DNA of 64,000 bases from a candidate division NC10 bacterium CSP1-5 (GTDB lineage Bacteria; Methylomirabilota; Methylomirabilia; Methylomirabilales; CSP1-5). The position numbers and the translations under genes are program-made. The notes beneath the pieces were generated by a model that searched no databases, had not been told where the DNA came from, and worked only from the letters and a program-made list of their open reading frames with translations. The stretch is from NCBI GenBank assembly GCA_001443495.1, contig LDXR01000013.1:1-64000 (forward strand), written 5' to 3'. Positions 8,299 to 17,068 of the stretch are shown piece by piece. The stretch's first letter is position 1; each line of letters opens with the position of its first letter.

Positions 8299-9306
8299 TC
8301 AGGCCTTGAGCGCCTTTGTGGGGGCGGCCTCTTGCTGCCGCCTTGCCTCCGTCGCGCGGCGCGACGCGGGAAGTTCCTTGAACCACTCGAGGTGGTTCCG
8401 AAGCCGGACGACCTCTCCCACGACGATCACGGCAGGCCGGCGCATGCCCTGCGCCCTTTCCCGGATATCCTGCAGGGTTCCCGTGACGGTTCTCTGCCGG
8501 GGCCAGGTCCCCCACTCGATGACGGCGACGGGCGTCTCCGGGGCGCGCCCCTCCTCGACCAGGCGGGCGACGATCTGTGAGAGTCGGCTGACCCCCATGA
8601 GAAAGACCACCGTTCCCATCCCCGCGACGGCCTTCCAGTCGATTCCCGAGGACTCCTTGGTGGAGTCCTCGTGCCCGGTCACGAATGCTACGCTCGATGC
8701 CATATGCCGATGGGTGAGGGGAATGCCGGCATAGCTGGGAACCGCGATCGCCGAGGTCACCCCCGGCACGATCTCGAAGGCAACGTCCGCCCCGGCCAGG
8801 GCTTCCGCCTCCTCGCCCCCCCGGCTGAAGATAAACGGGTCTCCCCCTTTGAGGCGAACCACGACCTTCCCCTCGCCGGCGTGTCGAACCAGGAGACGGT
8901 TGATCGCTTCCTGCGACAGTCGGCCTGTGGACCCCGGTTTCCCCAGGCGGACCCGTTCGGCGTCCGGCCGGCCGTGGGCGACGATGTCCTCGTTTACGAG
9001 GTAGTCATAGACGATGACGTCCGCCTCCTCCAGGCAGCGCTTGCCCTTCAGGGTGAGAAGACCGGGGTCTCCCGGTCCCGCCCCGACGATGTAGACCCGT
9101 CCGCGACGGTCCGCGGCCTCGTCTCCAGCATCTTCGACACCGAACGAGCCGTTTTCCGGCCCCGGCTTCCGGCTCCGGAGGGCGTCCTGCGGCAGCGCGT
9201 CGGCTCCCCTCTCCCTGGAAAGACCGCGTCCGTCCCCGATCCACCACGCACGCTTCACGCGCTTGAGGCCCGCGACCACCTTGGTCAAGAAGGCGAATTC
9301 AACCAT
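8299..9306 (-). CDS. cobA: Uroporphyrinogen-III C-methyltransferase (SUMT)
   Basis: It makes precorrin-2 from uroporphyrinogen III with SAM, the first step towards the siroheme needed by the sulfite reductase upstream. The family body begins at about residue 70 with RVYIVGAGPGDPGLLTLKG. RLKGGDPFIFSRGGEEAEAL and EIVPGVTSAIAVPSYAGIPL follow, and then MGVSRLSQI and AVIEWGTWPRQ. About 70 extra N-terminal residues (MVEFAFLTKVVAGLKRVK and a polar stretch) match nothing I know. The ATG at 9306 has GAGGGAG upstream. It is the last gene of the sulfur operon, bracketed by sat 3'-end repeats. Confidence 0.9.
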   Translation of the reverse strand: MVEFAFLTKVVAGLKRVKRAWWIGDGRGLSRERGADALPQDALRSRKPGPENGSFGVEDAGDEAADRRGRVYIVGAGPGDPGLLTLKGKRCLEEADVIVYDYLVNEDIVAHGRPDAERVRLGKPGSTGRLSQEAINRLLVRHAGEGKVVVRLKGGDPFIFSRGGEEAEALAGADVAFEIVPGVTSAIAVPSYAGIPLTHRHMASSVAFVTGHEDSTKESSGIDWKAVAGMGTVVFLMGVSRLSQIVARLVEEGRAPETPVAVIEWGTWPRQRTVTGTLQDIRERAQGMRRPAVIVVGEVVRLRNHLEWFKELPASRRATEARRQQEAAPTKALKA

Positions 9307-9382
9307 CAATTCTCTCCCTCAAGGTCCTCTCTCTCTGTCTCACCGATCCCACCGCGGTGTCGGCGCACGGCAGGGTCGACGG

Positions 9383-10552
9383 TCAGATCCGGTACTGGTC
9401 GGTGTTGGCCCAGCGGATGAGAATCTCGGCCACTTCGCGCCGTGAGTATTCAGGCGGCGGCAGCTCGATCCGCTGAAGCATCTCGCGCACCCGGGTGCCG
9501 GAGAGGGTCACGCGCTCTTCCGGACCGTGCGGGCAGGTCTTGGTCGTGGCCATCGACTGGCAGCGCCGGCAGTAGAAGGCATGATCAAAAAAGAGGGGGC
9601 TGATGCCGAGTTCGTCGGGCGTGAAGTGCCGAAAGATGATGTGGGCGTCGAACGTGCCGTAGTAGTTTCCCACCCCGGCGTGGTCCCGGCCAACGATGAA
9701 ATGGGTGCATCCGTAGTTCTTCCGCATGAGGGCGTGAAAGATGGCCTCGCGCGGCCCGGCGTAGCGCATGGCCGCCGGCAAAACTGAAAGGATGACCCGA
9801 TCTTTCGGGTAGTAGCCGTCCAAGAGGACCTGGTAGCATCGCAGCCGGGTCTCGGCCGGGATGTCATCCTCCTTGGTCTCACCGACGAGAGGATGAAGCA
9901 ACAGGCCATCCACGACCTCCAGGGCGCACTTCTGGATGTATTCGTGGGCCCGGTGGACCGGATTGCGTGTCTGAAAGCCGACGATCGTCCGCCATCCCCG
10001 GTCGGCAAAGGCTTGCCGTGTCTCCTGGGGCGTGAGATCGTACGGATCGTAGGCGGAATACCGGGGCCGTTCGAGGAGCCGGATCGGGCCGGCCAGCAGT
10101 ACGTCTCCTTGCGCATACAGCGCTCTGACCCCGGGGTGCGCGTCTTCCGTCGTGCGGTAGACGTGTTCAGCCTCCTGTCTCTTCTGGTACGCGTACTTCT
10201 CCTGCAGCTCGAGGAGCCCCCGCACTCCTCCCTCTTCATCCACCAGGGCAAGCTCCTCCCCCACCCGGAGCTGAGCAGCTTCGACTTCGCGCACCGCCAG
10301 CGTCACCGGAATGGACCACGGCAGGCCGCTGGCCAAGCGCATCTCGCCGACCACCCGCTCGTAATCGGCCCGTCCCATGAACCCTTCCAGGGGGCTCAGG
10401 GCCCCGATTCCGATGAGGTCAAGATCCGACACTTGCCGCCGGTTCAGGCAGACCTGTTTCAGCTCGCGCGACCGGCGCCGCGCTTCTTCACGCTCCTCCG
10501 GCGCGATCAGCCGGTTGATCAATCTCCCCCCGTGCGGCGCGATGCTGCTCAT
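9383..10552 (-). CDS. sat: Sulfate adenylyltransferase (ATP sulfurylase)
   Basis: It activates sulfate with ATP to APS, which the next upstream gene's product reduces. At 389 residues it is the single-chain Sat/MET3-like type, not CysDN. The active-site motif [14 protein letters not shown] lies near residue 205, and [12 protein letters not shown] is the second nucleotide motif. A zinc-binding Cys cluster ([16 protein letters not shown]) precedes the C-terminal SGTRVREML. This matches bacterial and archaeal Sat without a fused APS kinase. Only 17 bp separate it from cysH. Its last 30 bases recur at 8213-8242. Confidence 0.97.
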   Translation of the reverse strand: MSSIAPHGGRLINRLIAPEEREEARRRSRELKQVCLNRRQVSDLDLIGIGALSPLEGFMGRADYERVVGEMRLASGLPWSIPVTLAVREVEAAQLRVGEELALVDEEGGVRGLLELQEKYAYQKRQEAEHVYRTTEDAHPGVRALYAQGDVLLAGPIRLLERPRYSAYDPYDLTPQETRQAFADRGWRTIVGFQTRNPVHRAHEYIQKCALEVVDGLLLHPLVGETKEDDIPAETRLRCYQVLLDGYYPKDRVILSVLPAAMRYAGPREAIFHALMRKNYGCTHFIVGRDHAGVGNYYGTFDAHIIFRHFTPDELGISPLFFDHAFYCRRCQSMATTKTCPHGPEERVTLSGTRVREMLQRIELPPPEYSRREVAEILIRWANTDQYRI

Positions 10553-10568
10553 CGGATGTCGAGCCTCC

Positions 10569-11354
10569 TCACGACGCGAAGCGCCCCGGTTGCCCCGGCG
10601 AGACGTGTAGGCCGCATTCCTTGTGCTCCGGCTGTTCCCACCACCACCGCCCGGCCCGGATGTCCTCCCCGGCCTTGATGGCCCGGGTGCATGGGGCGCA
10701 TCCGATGCTGGGGTATCCCAGGTCGTGGAGGGCGTTGTAGGGGACGTTGTGTGCCCTGATGTAATCCCAGACCTGCGCCAGCGTCCAGTCGGCGAGCGGG
10801 TTCAGTTTGAGGATGCCTCCATGGGGCTCATCGCGCTCGACCTTTGGGACCGTGACGCGCGTCACCGCCTGCTCCCGGCGCAGGCCGGTGATCCACGCCT
10901 CGAGAGTCCCGAGCGCCCGCCCCAGGGGCTCCACCTTGCGGACCCCGCAGCAGAACTTCCGTTCCTCCACGCTCCGTCGGAAAGAGTAGAATCCTTTCTC
11001 TCGCTCCAGGGTCTCGACCGCCTCCCGGTCGGGAAAGTAGCTCTCGACGGCGACGTTGTAGCGGTCCCGAATGCGCTCCATGACCTGGTACGTCTCTTCG
11101 TGGAGGCGTCCCGTGTCAAGGGTGAACACGCGGATTGCGGGGTTGATCCTCCACGCCATGTCCAGGATCACCATATCTTCCGCTTGCAGACTCGTGGCAA
11201 GGGCGATGTGCGGGTGAAACCGATCCACGCCCCACCGGAGCACCGCTTCGGCATCCTTCCCCTCCAGTTGCGACGCCAACTCCTGGACTTCCGCCTCCTC
11301 CACCAGGCCTCTGCGCTCCACCGTCGCCCCCTTTACCCTTTTCACCGTCGTCAT
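10569..11354 (-). CDS. cysH: Adenylyl-sulfate (APS) reductase, [4Fe-4S] assimilatory type
   Basis: It reduces APS to sulfite using thioredoxin or glutathione. It starts at the ATG at 11354, overlapping the hemD stop (ATGA), which indicates translational coupling. [14 protein letters not shown] and [13 protein letters not shown] form the nucleotide pocket. The two Cys pairs [12 protein letters not shown] and CAPCTRAI mark the [4Fe-4S] APS-specific class, and ECGLH near the C-terminus carries the catalytic Cys. No APS kinase is present in the window, consistent with direct APS use. Confidence 0.93.
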   Translation of the reverse strand: MTTVKRVKGATVERRGLVEEAEVQELASQLEGKDAEAVLRWGVDRFHPHIALATSLQAEDMVILDMAWRINPAIRVFTLDTGRLHEETYQVMERIRDRYNVAVESYFPDREAVETLEREKGFYSFRRSVEERKFCCGVRKVEPLGRALGTLEAWITGLRREQAVTRVTVPKVERDEPHGGILKLNPLADWTLAQVWDYIRAHNVPYNALHDLGYPSIGCAPCTRAIKAGEDIRAGRWWWEQPEHKECGLHVSPGQPGRFAS

Positions 11355-12262
11355 CCCTTCCCCCCTTCGTGCATCGCTCTCTTCCATTTCCCCGGAGGGC
11401 AGGCGGCGAGGTACTCCACCGTCGCCCGCATCATGGGGCCCAGCTTGAACACTTCCGGCATGACGTCCACCTGTACCACATGCTCTTCGATGGCCCGCCG
11501 GGTCGGCGGCCCCACGGCGACGACCACGACCCGCTCGTTCAGCGACCGGCCAAGGCCCTCCTCCAGCCCGTGCGCCGCCGCGAAGGAAAAAAGGTTCCGG
11601 GCCGACGGCGGGCTGGTGAACGTGATCGCGTCAATCTTTCCCTGGCCGAGATCGTGGATCAGTTCCAGGATCCGCTGCTCCTCCGGGGGCAGGAACTTGA
11701 AACCCACCGCTGCCAGGACCGCCGCTCCCCGCTCTTCGAGCTCGAGCGAATACCGATACGTCACCGCCTCGTAAACCGTGGCCCCCTGCTGGTGCAGGGT
11801 TTCCCGGAGCCCCGCGTGCGAATTCCCGTGCCACAGAACGGCAACCTCCTTGCCCTGCACGTCGCGCTTCACCATCTCGGCCGCGATCCCCTCGGAGGTG
11901 TTGTCAGCCGGGACCAGCGATACGCGGACCCCGTACTTCTCCAGGACCTTTTGCGGCTTCTGGCTTCTCGCGATGACCTGCGTGCGGTTCAGGACCTCGA
12001 CCACCTCCTGACCGACGCCGAGGCGCTCGGCCGTCGACATCAGGCGATAGACCCCCGGCCCCGTCATGAAGATTGCGTAGCGGATCTGGCGGCCGAGGAT
12101 GTCCTGGATCAGCCCTTCCGTCTCGCGGTCCGCATCTGCGTGGACTTCGATCCCCACCGTCGGCGCCACGTAGGGGACCCCCCCGAGGTTCGTGATCAGC
12201 TGGGCGAGCTCCGACGCCCTGCGGCTCCCAGTGACCGCTACCGTAAGTCCCTCGAGCCCCAT
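11351..12262 (-). CDS. hemD: Uroporphyrinogen-III synthase
   Basis: It cyclises hydroxymethylbilane to uroporphyrinogen III, feeding siroheme (and heme). The 303-residue two-lobed HemD fold shows the start GLTVAVTGSRRASELAQLI, the middle segment YRYSLELEERG, and the C-terminal signature AITFTSPPSARNLF followed by VVAVGPPTRRAIEE. A GGGAGGGG ribosome site precedes the start. In this operon it supplies the precursor for the SUMT at the operon end; a precorrin-2 dehydrogenase/ferrochelatase gene is not visible here. Confidence 0.9.
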   Translation of the reverse strand: MGLEGLTVAVTGSRRASELAQLITNLGGVPYVAPTVGIEVHADADRETEGLIQDILGRQIRYAIFMTGPGVYRLMSTAERLGVGQEVVEVLNRTQVIARSQKPQKVLEKYGVRVSLVPADNTSEGIAAEMVKRDVQGKEVAVLWHGNSHAGLRETLHQQGATVYEAVTYRYSLELEERGAAVLAAVGFKFLPPEEQRILELIHDLGQGKIDAITFTSPPSARNLFSFAAAHGLEEGLGRSLNERVVVVAVGPPTRRAIEEHVVQVDVMPEVFKLGPMMRATVEYLAACPPGKWKRAMHEGGKG

Positions 12263-12283
12263 GGGATCACCCCTCCCGGCATC

Positions 12284-14077
12284 CTACACCGCGCACTCAC
12301 CCGCCCCGGTCTTGACCTGGAAGACCTCCTCCTCCCCCCAGTCCTGGAACCCGTCCGGCGCCTCGTCGTAGGTGGGGAGTTCCGTAAATCCGGCCAGGAG
12401 CGCCGCCACTTGATCGAATCCGAATCGATCCAGAAAGGCCTGCAGCGTCTCGCTGCTCGAGCGATGGGCCTTGTAGGTGTCGAGGATCCGGTCGATCGCC
12501 CCCGGAATGTTCTTTGATGGAACCCGCAGGGTCGGCTTTCCATGGCGGGCGCTGCCGTCCCCCCATTGCCCCCCGAGGAGCATCTGGTAGGTCGGCGCCT
12601 GGCGCCCGCCGAATTTCCTGGAACCGCCGTAAAACCCGATAGTCGCGATGTGGTGTTGGCCGCACGAATTCGGGCAGCCCGAAATCTTGATCCGCCCGCC
12701 CACCTCGTTGGCGAGGTCCGGGTGCTTCTCCTCGATCATCCGGGCGATGGCGACCGCGAGCCCCCGCGATGAGGTAATCCCCAGTTGGCACGTGTCTGCC
12801 CCAGGACAGGCTGTCACATCAATCAAACGGTCGCCGCCGCTTCGCGCCAGGTCCACACGGCCCAGGACCCGGTACAATGCCGCCAGCGCACCGTCGGGAA
12901 TCCATCGGAGGAGGAAGTTTTGCTGGTTCGTGATCCGGACCGTGCCGTCACCAAACTCGCGGGCGCAGAAGGCCAGCACGCGAAGCTGTAAGGGTGTGAA
13001 GTCGCCGAGCTCCAGGCGGACCGTCACCATCACGTAGCCCGGTTGCTTCTGGGGCCGGACATTACTCCGCCGCCACAACTGGTACGCGGGATCCAGCAGA
13101 TCTGGGGTGCGGTTCAGGGAGCGGTCCCGGGAGGGAGGACCTTCTTCCCGGACTACGATGGGCGGAATCTTTCCGCCCATCGTCACCTTGAGACTCGTCC
13201 GCTCCTTGAAGACTTGGGCCCGGAACTTCTCCAGCCCAAATTCCGCCATGACGAACTTCATCCGGGCACGGCTCCTGTTCTCCCGGTTGCCAAACCGATC
13301 AAACACCCTGACAATGGCCCCCACGGTGGCCAACAGCTCGTCCGCCGGCGTAAACTCTTCGAGCAGCTGGGCCTGGTGGGGGACCGGACCGAGCCCCCCG
13401 GCCACCATCACTTTAAACCCTCGGTGGCTGACGCCATTATCTTGGTGCAGGACCGCCCGGCCACCGATATCGTGAATGGCCGTAATGCCCTCGTCGTCCG
13501 GGCATCCTGAGAAGGCGATCTTGAACTTCCGGGGAAGGTTCTGGTTTATCGGGTTCCGCAAGAGGTATCGGGCGACGGCCTCGGCGTAGGGCGTGACGTC
13601 GAAGACCTCAGACGGGCAGACCCCGGAGCACGCCCCCGCGGTGACGTTGCGCACGGTATTCCCGCAGGCCTCGCGCGTGGTGATGCCCACCTTTTCCAGC
13701 GCCTGCATGAACTCCGGTGCCTCGGCCAGCTTCAGGAAATGAAACTGGATGTTCTGGCGGGTCGTGACATGCCCAATCTTGCGGGGGGTCCGCTGGGCGA
13801 GATCCGCCAGGACATCCAGCTGCTCGGCGGTCAACCCTCCCCAGGGGATCTTGATGCGGAACATCTGTTCCCCTTGCTGGCGTTGGCCGTAGACACCGTG
13901 CTGGAGGCGAAAGCGCTGAAACTCTTGCTCCGAAATCTGCTTTCGCCGGAACCGCTGGACGAATTCATCAAAAGTATCGATCTCCTCCTGCTGGGCAAAG
14001 GACGGACGCACGGCGAGCGGCGCTCCGTCCTGGAGTACGGTCAACTGCCTCTTCGTCTGGTGCTCTACCTGTTGCAT
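12284..14077 (-). CDS. Siroheme sulfite reductase (nitrite/sulfite reductase family)
   Basis: A 597-residue six-electron reductase with the duplicated siroheme domain architecture. The first half has RIKIPWGGLTAEQLDVLADL, THQ-type TTRQNIQFH and NTVRNVTAGACSGVCPSE. The second half carries the [4Fe-4S]-siroheme ligands as CPGADTCQLG and GCPNSCGQHH, both near residues 450-510. Neighbouring sat, cysH, hemD and SUMT argue for sulfite rather than nitrite. The electron donor is probably ferredoxin. The ATG at 14077 has AGGAGG seven bases upstream; the reading frame extends further but lacks support. Confidence 0.92.
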   Translation of the reverse strand: MQQVEHQTKRQLTVLQDGAPLAVRPSFAQQEEIDTFDEFVQRFRRKQISEQEFQRFRLQHGVYGQRQQGEQMFRIKIPWGGLTAEQLDVLADLAQRTPRKIGHVTTRQNIQFHFLKLAEAPEFMQALEKVGITTREACGNTVRNVTAGACSGVCPSEVFDVTPYAEAVARYLLRNPINQNLPRKFKIAFSGCPDDEGITAIHDIGGRAVLHQDNGVSHRGFKVMVAGGLGPVPHQAQLLEEFTPADELLATVGAIVRVFDRFGNRENRSRARMKFVMAEFGLEKFRAQVFKERTSLKVTMGGKIPPIVVREEGPPSRDRSLNRTPDLLDPAYQLWRRSNVRPQKQPGYVMVTVRLELGDFTPLQLRVLAFCAREFGDGTVRITNQQNFLLRWIPDGALAALYRVLGRVDLARSGGDRLIDVTACPGADTCQLGITSSRGLAVAIARMIEEKHPDLANEVGGRIKISGCPNSCGQHHIATIGFYGGSRKFGGRQAPTYQMLLGGQWGDGSARHGKPTLRVPSKNIPGAIDRILDTYKAHRSSSETLQAFLDRFGFDQVAALLAGFTELPTYDEAPDGFQDWGEEEVFQVKTGAGECAV

Positions 14078-14218
14078 TTCTTTTCCTCCTACCGGTCCCT
14101 TCTGGTTTCCCCGTTTCCTCTCACCAAGTGGCACGCGATCGCCCATGCCCTTGAGCCTCATCGGTAGACTTTCTTCTCCAACCGCCACCGACTTTTCGTT
14201 TTCGATCTCCAATGCTCC

Positions 14219-14998
14219 TTAAACAAAATATTTGGCGATGGTGATGGCGCCGAGAAGACTCACCACGCCACCAAGAAACATTCGTAGGCGCATCGGAGAA
14301 AGCCCGTTTGAAGTCCGGACGCCGAGCAATACCCCGCCCGCCCCGGCCAGGAGGAGGGGAAGCAAGACCTCCCACCTGAGTAGATCTAACCAAAGCAGAT
14401 ACGAAATGCTGGCGGTACTCGCCACCAGCGTTCGACACATCAGGGAGGAACCGATGACAGTGTGGGGGGGGATGCCTGTCCAGATAAGCAATGTGACTCC
14501 GATGGGACCCCAACCGGTACCGAAGGCACCCGCCGATACCCCGGCCACCGCCCCAATGCCAAAAATGGTAGGACGCCGCTCTTGCCATTTCACGTCCTTG
14601 AGATGAGTGGAGTTCTCCGGACGAATACCATTCTGCCTGATGAGGGTGAGAAGGCCCATGATGAGGGTGGTCACGCCGATCAAGAGTTTCAGGATCGGTC
14701 CTGGCAGGGTGGGGCTTACCAGGCTCCCCACGAAGGCCCCTCCCACACCTCCCAGGAGGAGTGCCGGTAGGCCAGCCACCCGAGAGGGGTCATAGCGCCG
14801 ATGGGCCATCCCTCCGAAGAGGCTGAGGAGGATGGAAGCCAGGAGGCTTGAGGTAATCGCGACTAGCGGCTCGACCCCCAGCAGGATCAGCAGCGGCACA
14901 CTCAAGGCCCCCCAACCCGCGGCAGAGGTTCCCATGACCCAGCCTGAGGCCAGCCCTACGACCGCGATTCCCAACACCGAAGCCATCATCACTTGCAT
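14219..14998 (-). CDS. TauE/SafE (TSUP) family permease
   Basis: A 259-residue membrane protein with about eight helices and two homologous halves: GTSAAGWGALSVPLLILLG, and later GTGWGPIGVTLLIW. TSUP proteins move sulfite, thiosulfate, sulfonates or related anions across the inner membrane. Its place between the sulfite reductase and rhodanese genes suggests an assimilable sulfur anion or sulfite balancing, but the direction of transport cannot be told from sequence. It lies 14 bp after the upstream rhodanese gene. Confidence 0.85.
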   Translation of the reverse strand: MQVMMASVLGIAVVGLASGWVMGTSAAGWGALSVPLLILLGVEPLVAITSSLLASILLSLFGGMAHRRYDPSRVAGLPALLLGGVGGAFVGSLVSPTLPGPILKLLIGVTTLIMGLLTLIRQNGIRPENSTHLKDVKWQERRPTIFGIGAVAGVSAGAFGTGWGPIGVTLLIWTGIPPHTVIGSSLMCRTLVASTASISYLLWLDLLRWEVLLPLLLAGAGGVLLGVRTSNGLSPMRLRMFLGGVVSLLGAITIAKYFV

Positions 14999-15013
14999 CC
15001 TGTAGGAGATCGG

Positions 15014-15685
15014 TCACTCCAGAGGGAGAAAGATGTCGGCCGGCCGCCGCCCCCTGAGCTTTTCAATGAGGACGCGCAAGGCGTCTTCGACACTTTCCCC
15101 GTAGATCGTGAGCTCCGGCCTCGCCATCTGTGTCGGGTGCTCGGGGCGGGCGACACATCGTCTCGTTGGGTCCTGGACGTCGCCCACGCTCTCCTCCACC
15201 GTGAGGTCGAGCAGACCCAATGCGCACCCCGCGGGTCGCGCAAACCGGAACCGGTGGATCCGTACCAGGCGCTCCCCCGACTGCAGGAAACCGACGGTCG
15301 GCTCGGCGGAGGGTCTTTCCGGCACCTGGGTCACGATCGGGTCATCAGGCGTCCCCGACTCGACCGGAAACCCGTCCGCCTGCCAGCGTTGTGTCCCGCC
15401 CTCGAGGTTGCAGACCTCATCGAGCCCGATGGCCGCTGCCGCTTCGCAGGCGACGGCGCTTCTGATCCCCTCCGAGCAGACGAAGACGACGGCCCCTTGC
15501 CCCAAAACCTCACGCGGTGACTTGAGGAGAGTCCCGAGGGGGACGAGGGTGGAACCCGGAATCCGGACCTCGGCGTACTCGTGCGGCTCCCGGACATCCA
15601 CCACCTGCACCCCTTTGTGGATCAAGGCCTTTGCCTCCGCCGGCGCAATCCGAAGGAAGGGTTCATCTGATCGGGCCTGTGTCAC
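15014..15685 (-). CDS. Rhodanese domain protein with unassigned C-terminal domain
   Basis: Residues 1-110 are a single rhodanese domain (VQVVDVREPHEYAEVRIPGS, active-site loop VFVCSEGIRSA, GGTQRWQADGFPV) with the catalytic Cys present, so it should carry a persulfide. Residues 120-223 form a second region (RLVRIHRFRFARPAGCALG, RPELTIYGESVEDALRVLI) that I do not recognise. There is no signal peptide, so it is cytoplasmic. Its start is 11 bp from the two-domain sulfurtransferase upstream. Confidence 0.85.
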   Translation of the reverse strand: MTQARSDEPFLRIAPAEAKALIHKGVQVVDVREPHEYAEVRIPGSTLVPLGTLLKSPREVLGQGAVVFVCSEGIRSAVACEAAAAIGLDEVCNLEGGTQRWQADGFPVESGTPDDPIVTQVPERPSAEPTVGFLQSGERLVRIHRFRFARPAGCALGLLDLTVEESVGDVQDPTRRCVARPEHPTQMARPELTIYGESVEDALRVLIEKLRGRRPADIFLPLE

Positions 15686-15696
15686 GCGAGACTCCC

Positions 15697-16539
15697 CTAC
15701 TTCTCAATCGGCACATTCACCATGCTGCCGTACTCGGTCCACGAGCCGTCGTAATTCCGGACCTTCTGATAGCCCAGGAGATACTTCAGCACGAACCAGG
15801 TGTGGGAGGAGCGCTCGCCGATCCGGCAGTAGGCGATGACGTCCTTGTCGGGTGTGATCCCCTTGCCCTGATAGAGCTGCTTGAGATCGTCTGGGCTCTT
15901 GAAGGTCCCGTCCTCCTTCACCGCCTGGCTCCACGGGATATTCGCCGCGCCAGGGATGTGTCCTCCGCGCTGGGCCCCTTCCTGGGGCAGGTTCTCCGGG
16001 GCGAGAATCTCTCCCGAGAACTCTTTGGGGGAGCGGACATCCACGAGGGCGATCCCCGGCTTCTTCAGCGCCGCGATGACCTCCTCCCGGACGATCCTGA
16101 CGCTCTTGTCGGGATCCTTCGCCTTGTAGGTCGTCGGAGGGTATTTCGGCACCTCCTTGGTCATGGGCCGTTTCTCAGCGATCCACTTGGCGCGTCCCCC
16201 GTTCATCACGCGGGCGTCGGCATGGCCGTAATACTTGAGCAGCCAGAAGGCATAGGTGGCGAACCAGTTGTTGTTGTCGCCGTACAAGATGACCGTCGTG
16301 TCGTTGGCGATCCCCGATCGACTCAAGAGCTTCTCGAGCGTCGCCTTCGTCACAATGTCGCGCACGACGATTTCTTCGAGGTCGGTCTTCCAGTTCCAGC
16401 CGACCGCGCCCGGGACGTGCCCCTCGCCATAGGCAGCCGTGTCGACGTCCACCTCTACCAGCCGAACTTTCGGGTCCTTCAGGTGGTCTGCCACCCAGGC
16501 GGTCTCCACCAGGACCTCAGGATGCGCATATTTCGCCAT
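15697..16539 (-). CDS. Two-domain sulfurtransferase (thiosulfate/3-mercaptopyruvate type), cytoplasmic
   Basis: A 280-residue tandem rhodanese of the SseA/TST type. The N-terminal inactive domain includes [11 protein letters not shown] and [13 protein letters not shown]. The C-terminal domain has the active loop CRIGERSSH near residue 238, where Cys accepts a sulfane sulfur. No signal peptide is seen, in contrast to the homologue at 19735. Likely role: taking sulfur from imported thiosulfate onto acceptor proteins of this operon. Confidence 0.9.
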   Translation of the reverse strand: MAKYAHPEVLVETAWVADHLKDPKVRLVEVDVDTAAYGEGHVPGAVGWNWKTDLEEIVVRDIVTKATLEKLLSRSGIANDTTVILYGDNNNWFATYAFWLLKYYGHADARVMNGGRAKWIAEKRPMTKEVPKYPPTTYKAKDPDKSVRIVREEVIAALKKPGIALVDVRSPKEFSGEILAPENLPQEGAQRGGHIPGAANIPWSQAVKEDGTFKSPDDLKQLYQGKGITPDKDVIAYCRIGERSSHTWFVLKYLLGYQKVRNYDGSWTEYGSMVNVPIEK

Positions 16540-16636
16540 GACTCCCCCCCCCTTCTGAACTTGTCGAACGTGCCCGCTCTAGACTGAAGACTATAAACTC
16601 GATTGGTTTACTCAAGATTAAGGCATCCAAAAACCT

Positions 16637-17032
16637 TTAACTAATCACCACCTCTTCCTCCGCAATCTGCCCATCGGTGATCCGAAAGGCCCGAATGACC
16701 GGCGCGTGCCGGTCATGCAGCGAGACGATGAAGTAGAGCGCTTCGGGATAAAAGGCGAGCTCCACGTCGGTCTTGGACGGAAAGGCCTCGGTGTGGGTGT
16801 GGGAGTGGTATATGCCGACCAGCTCCCATCCCTTCCGATCCATCTCCCGCATAACACGGATCTGGTCCTTTGGGTCGAGGTAGTATCGGTACGGACTCTT
16901 CTCGGTACTGTCGCACCGAAAGACCTCCAGGACGCTGCCGTTTTTCCCGGCGAGGAGCCCACAACACTCATTCGGGACCTCGGCGCGTGCGTGCTTGACA
17001 ATCTCATCGGCAAACCGCTTCGGCAACAGCAT
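16637..17032 (-). CDS. JAMM/MPN+ metallopeptidase (Mec-like)
   Basis: A 131-residue stand-alone JAB1/MPN/Mov34 zinc peptidase. The full JAMM motif is visible: Glu22, then HSHTHTEAFPSKTD with His76, His78, Ser86 and Asp89. In Mycobacterium the homologue Mec hydrolyses the CysO-cysteine adduct to release cysteine and regenerate CysO. Here it lies 36 bp downstream of a gene in which CysO and CysM are fused, so it is a good candidate both for releasing cysteine and for cutting after the internal Gly-Gly. Confidence 0.9.
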   Translation of the reverse strand: MLLPKRFADEIVKHARAEVPNECCGLLAGKNGSVLEVFRCDSTEKSPYRYYLDPKDQIRVMREMDRKGWELVGIYHSHTHTEAFPSKTDVELAFYPEALYFIVSLHDRHAPVIRAFRITDGQIAEEEVVIS

Positions 17033-17068
17033 CTCGGCCCTCAGTCCTCAGCGCTCGTCCCTCGCCTG

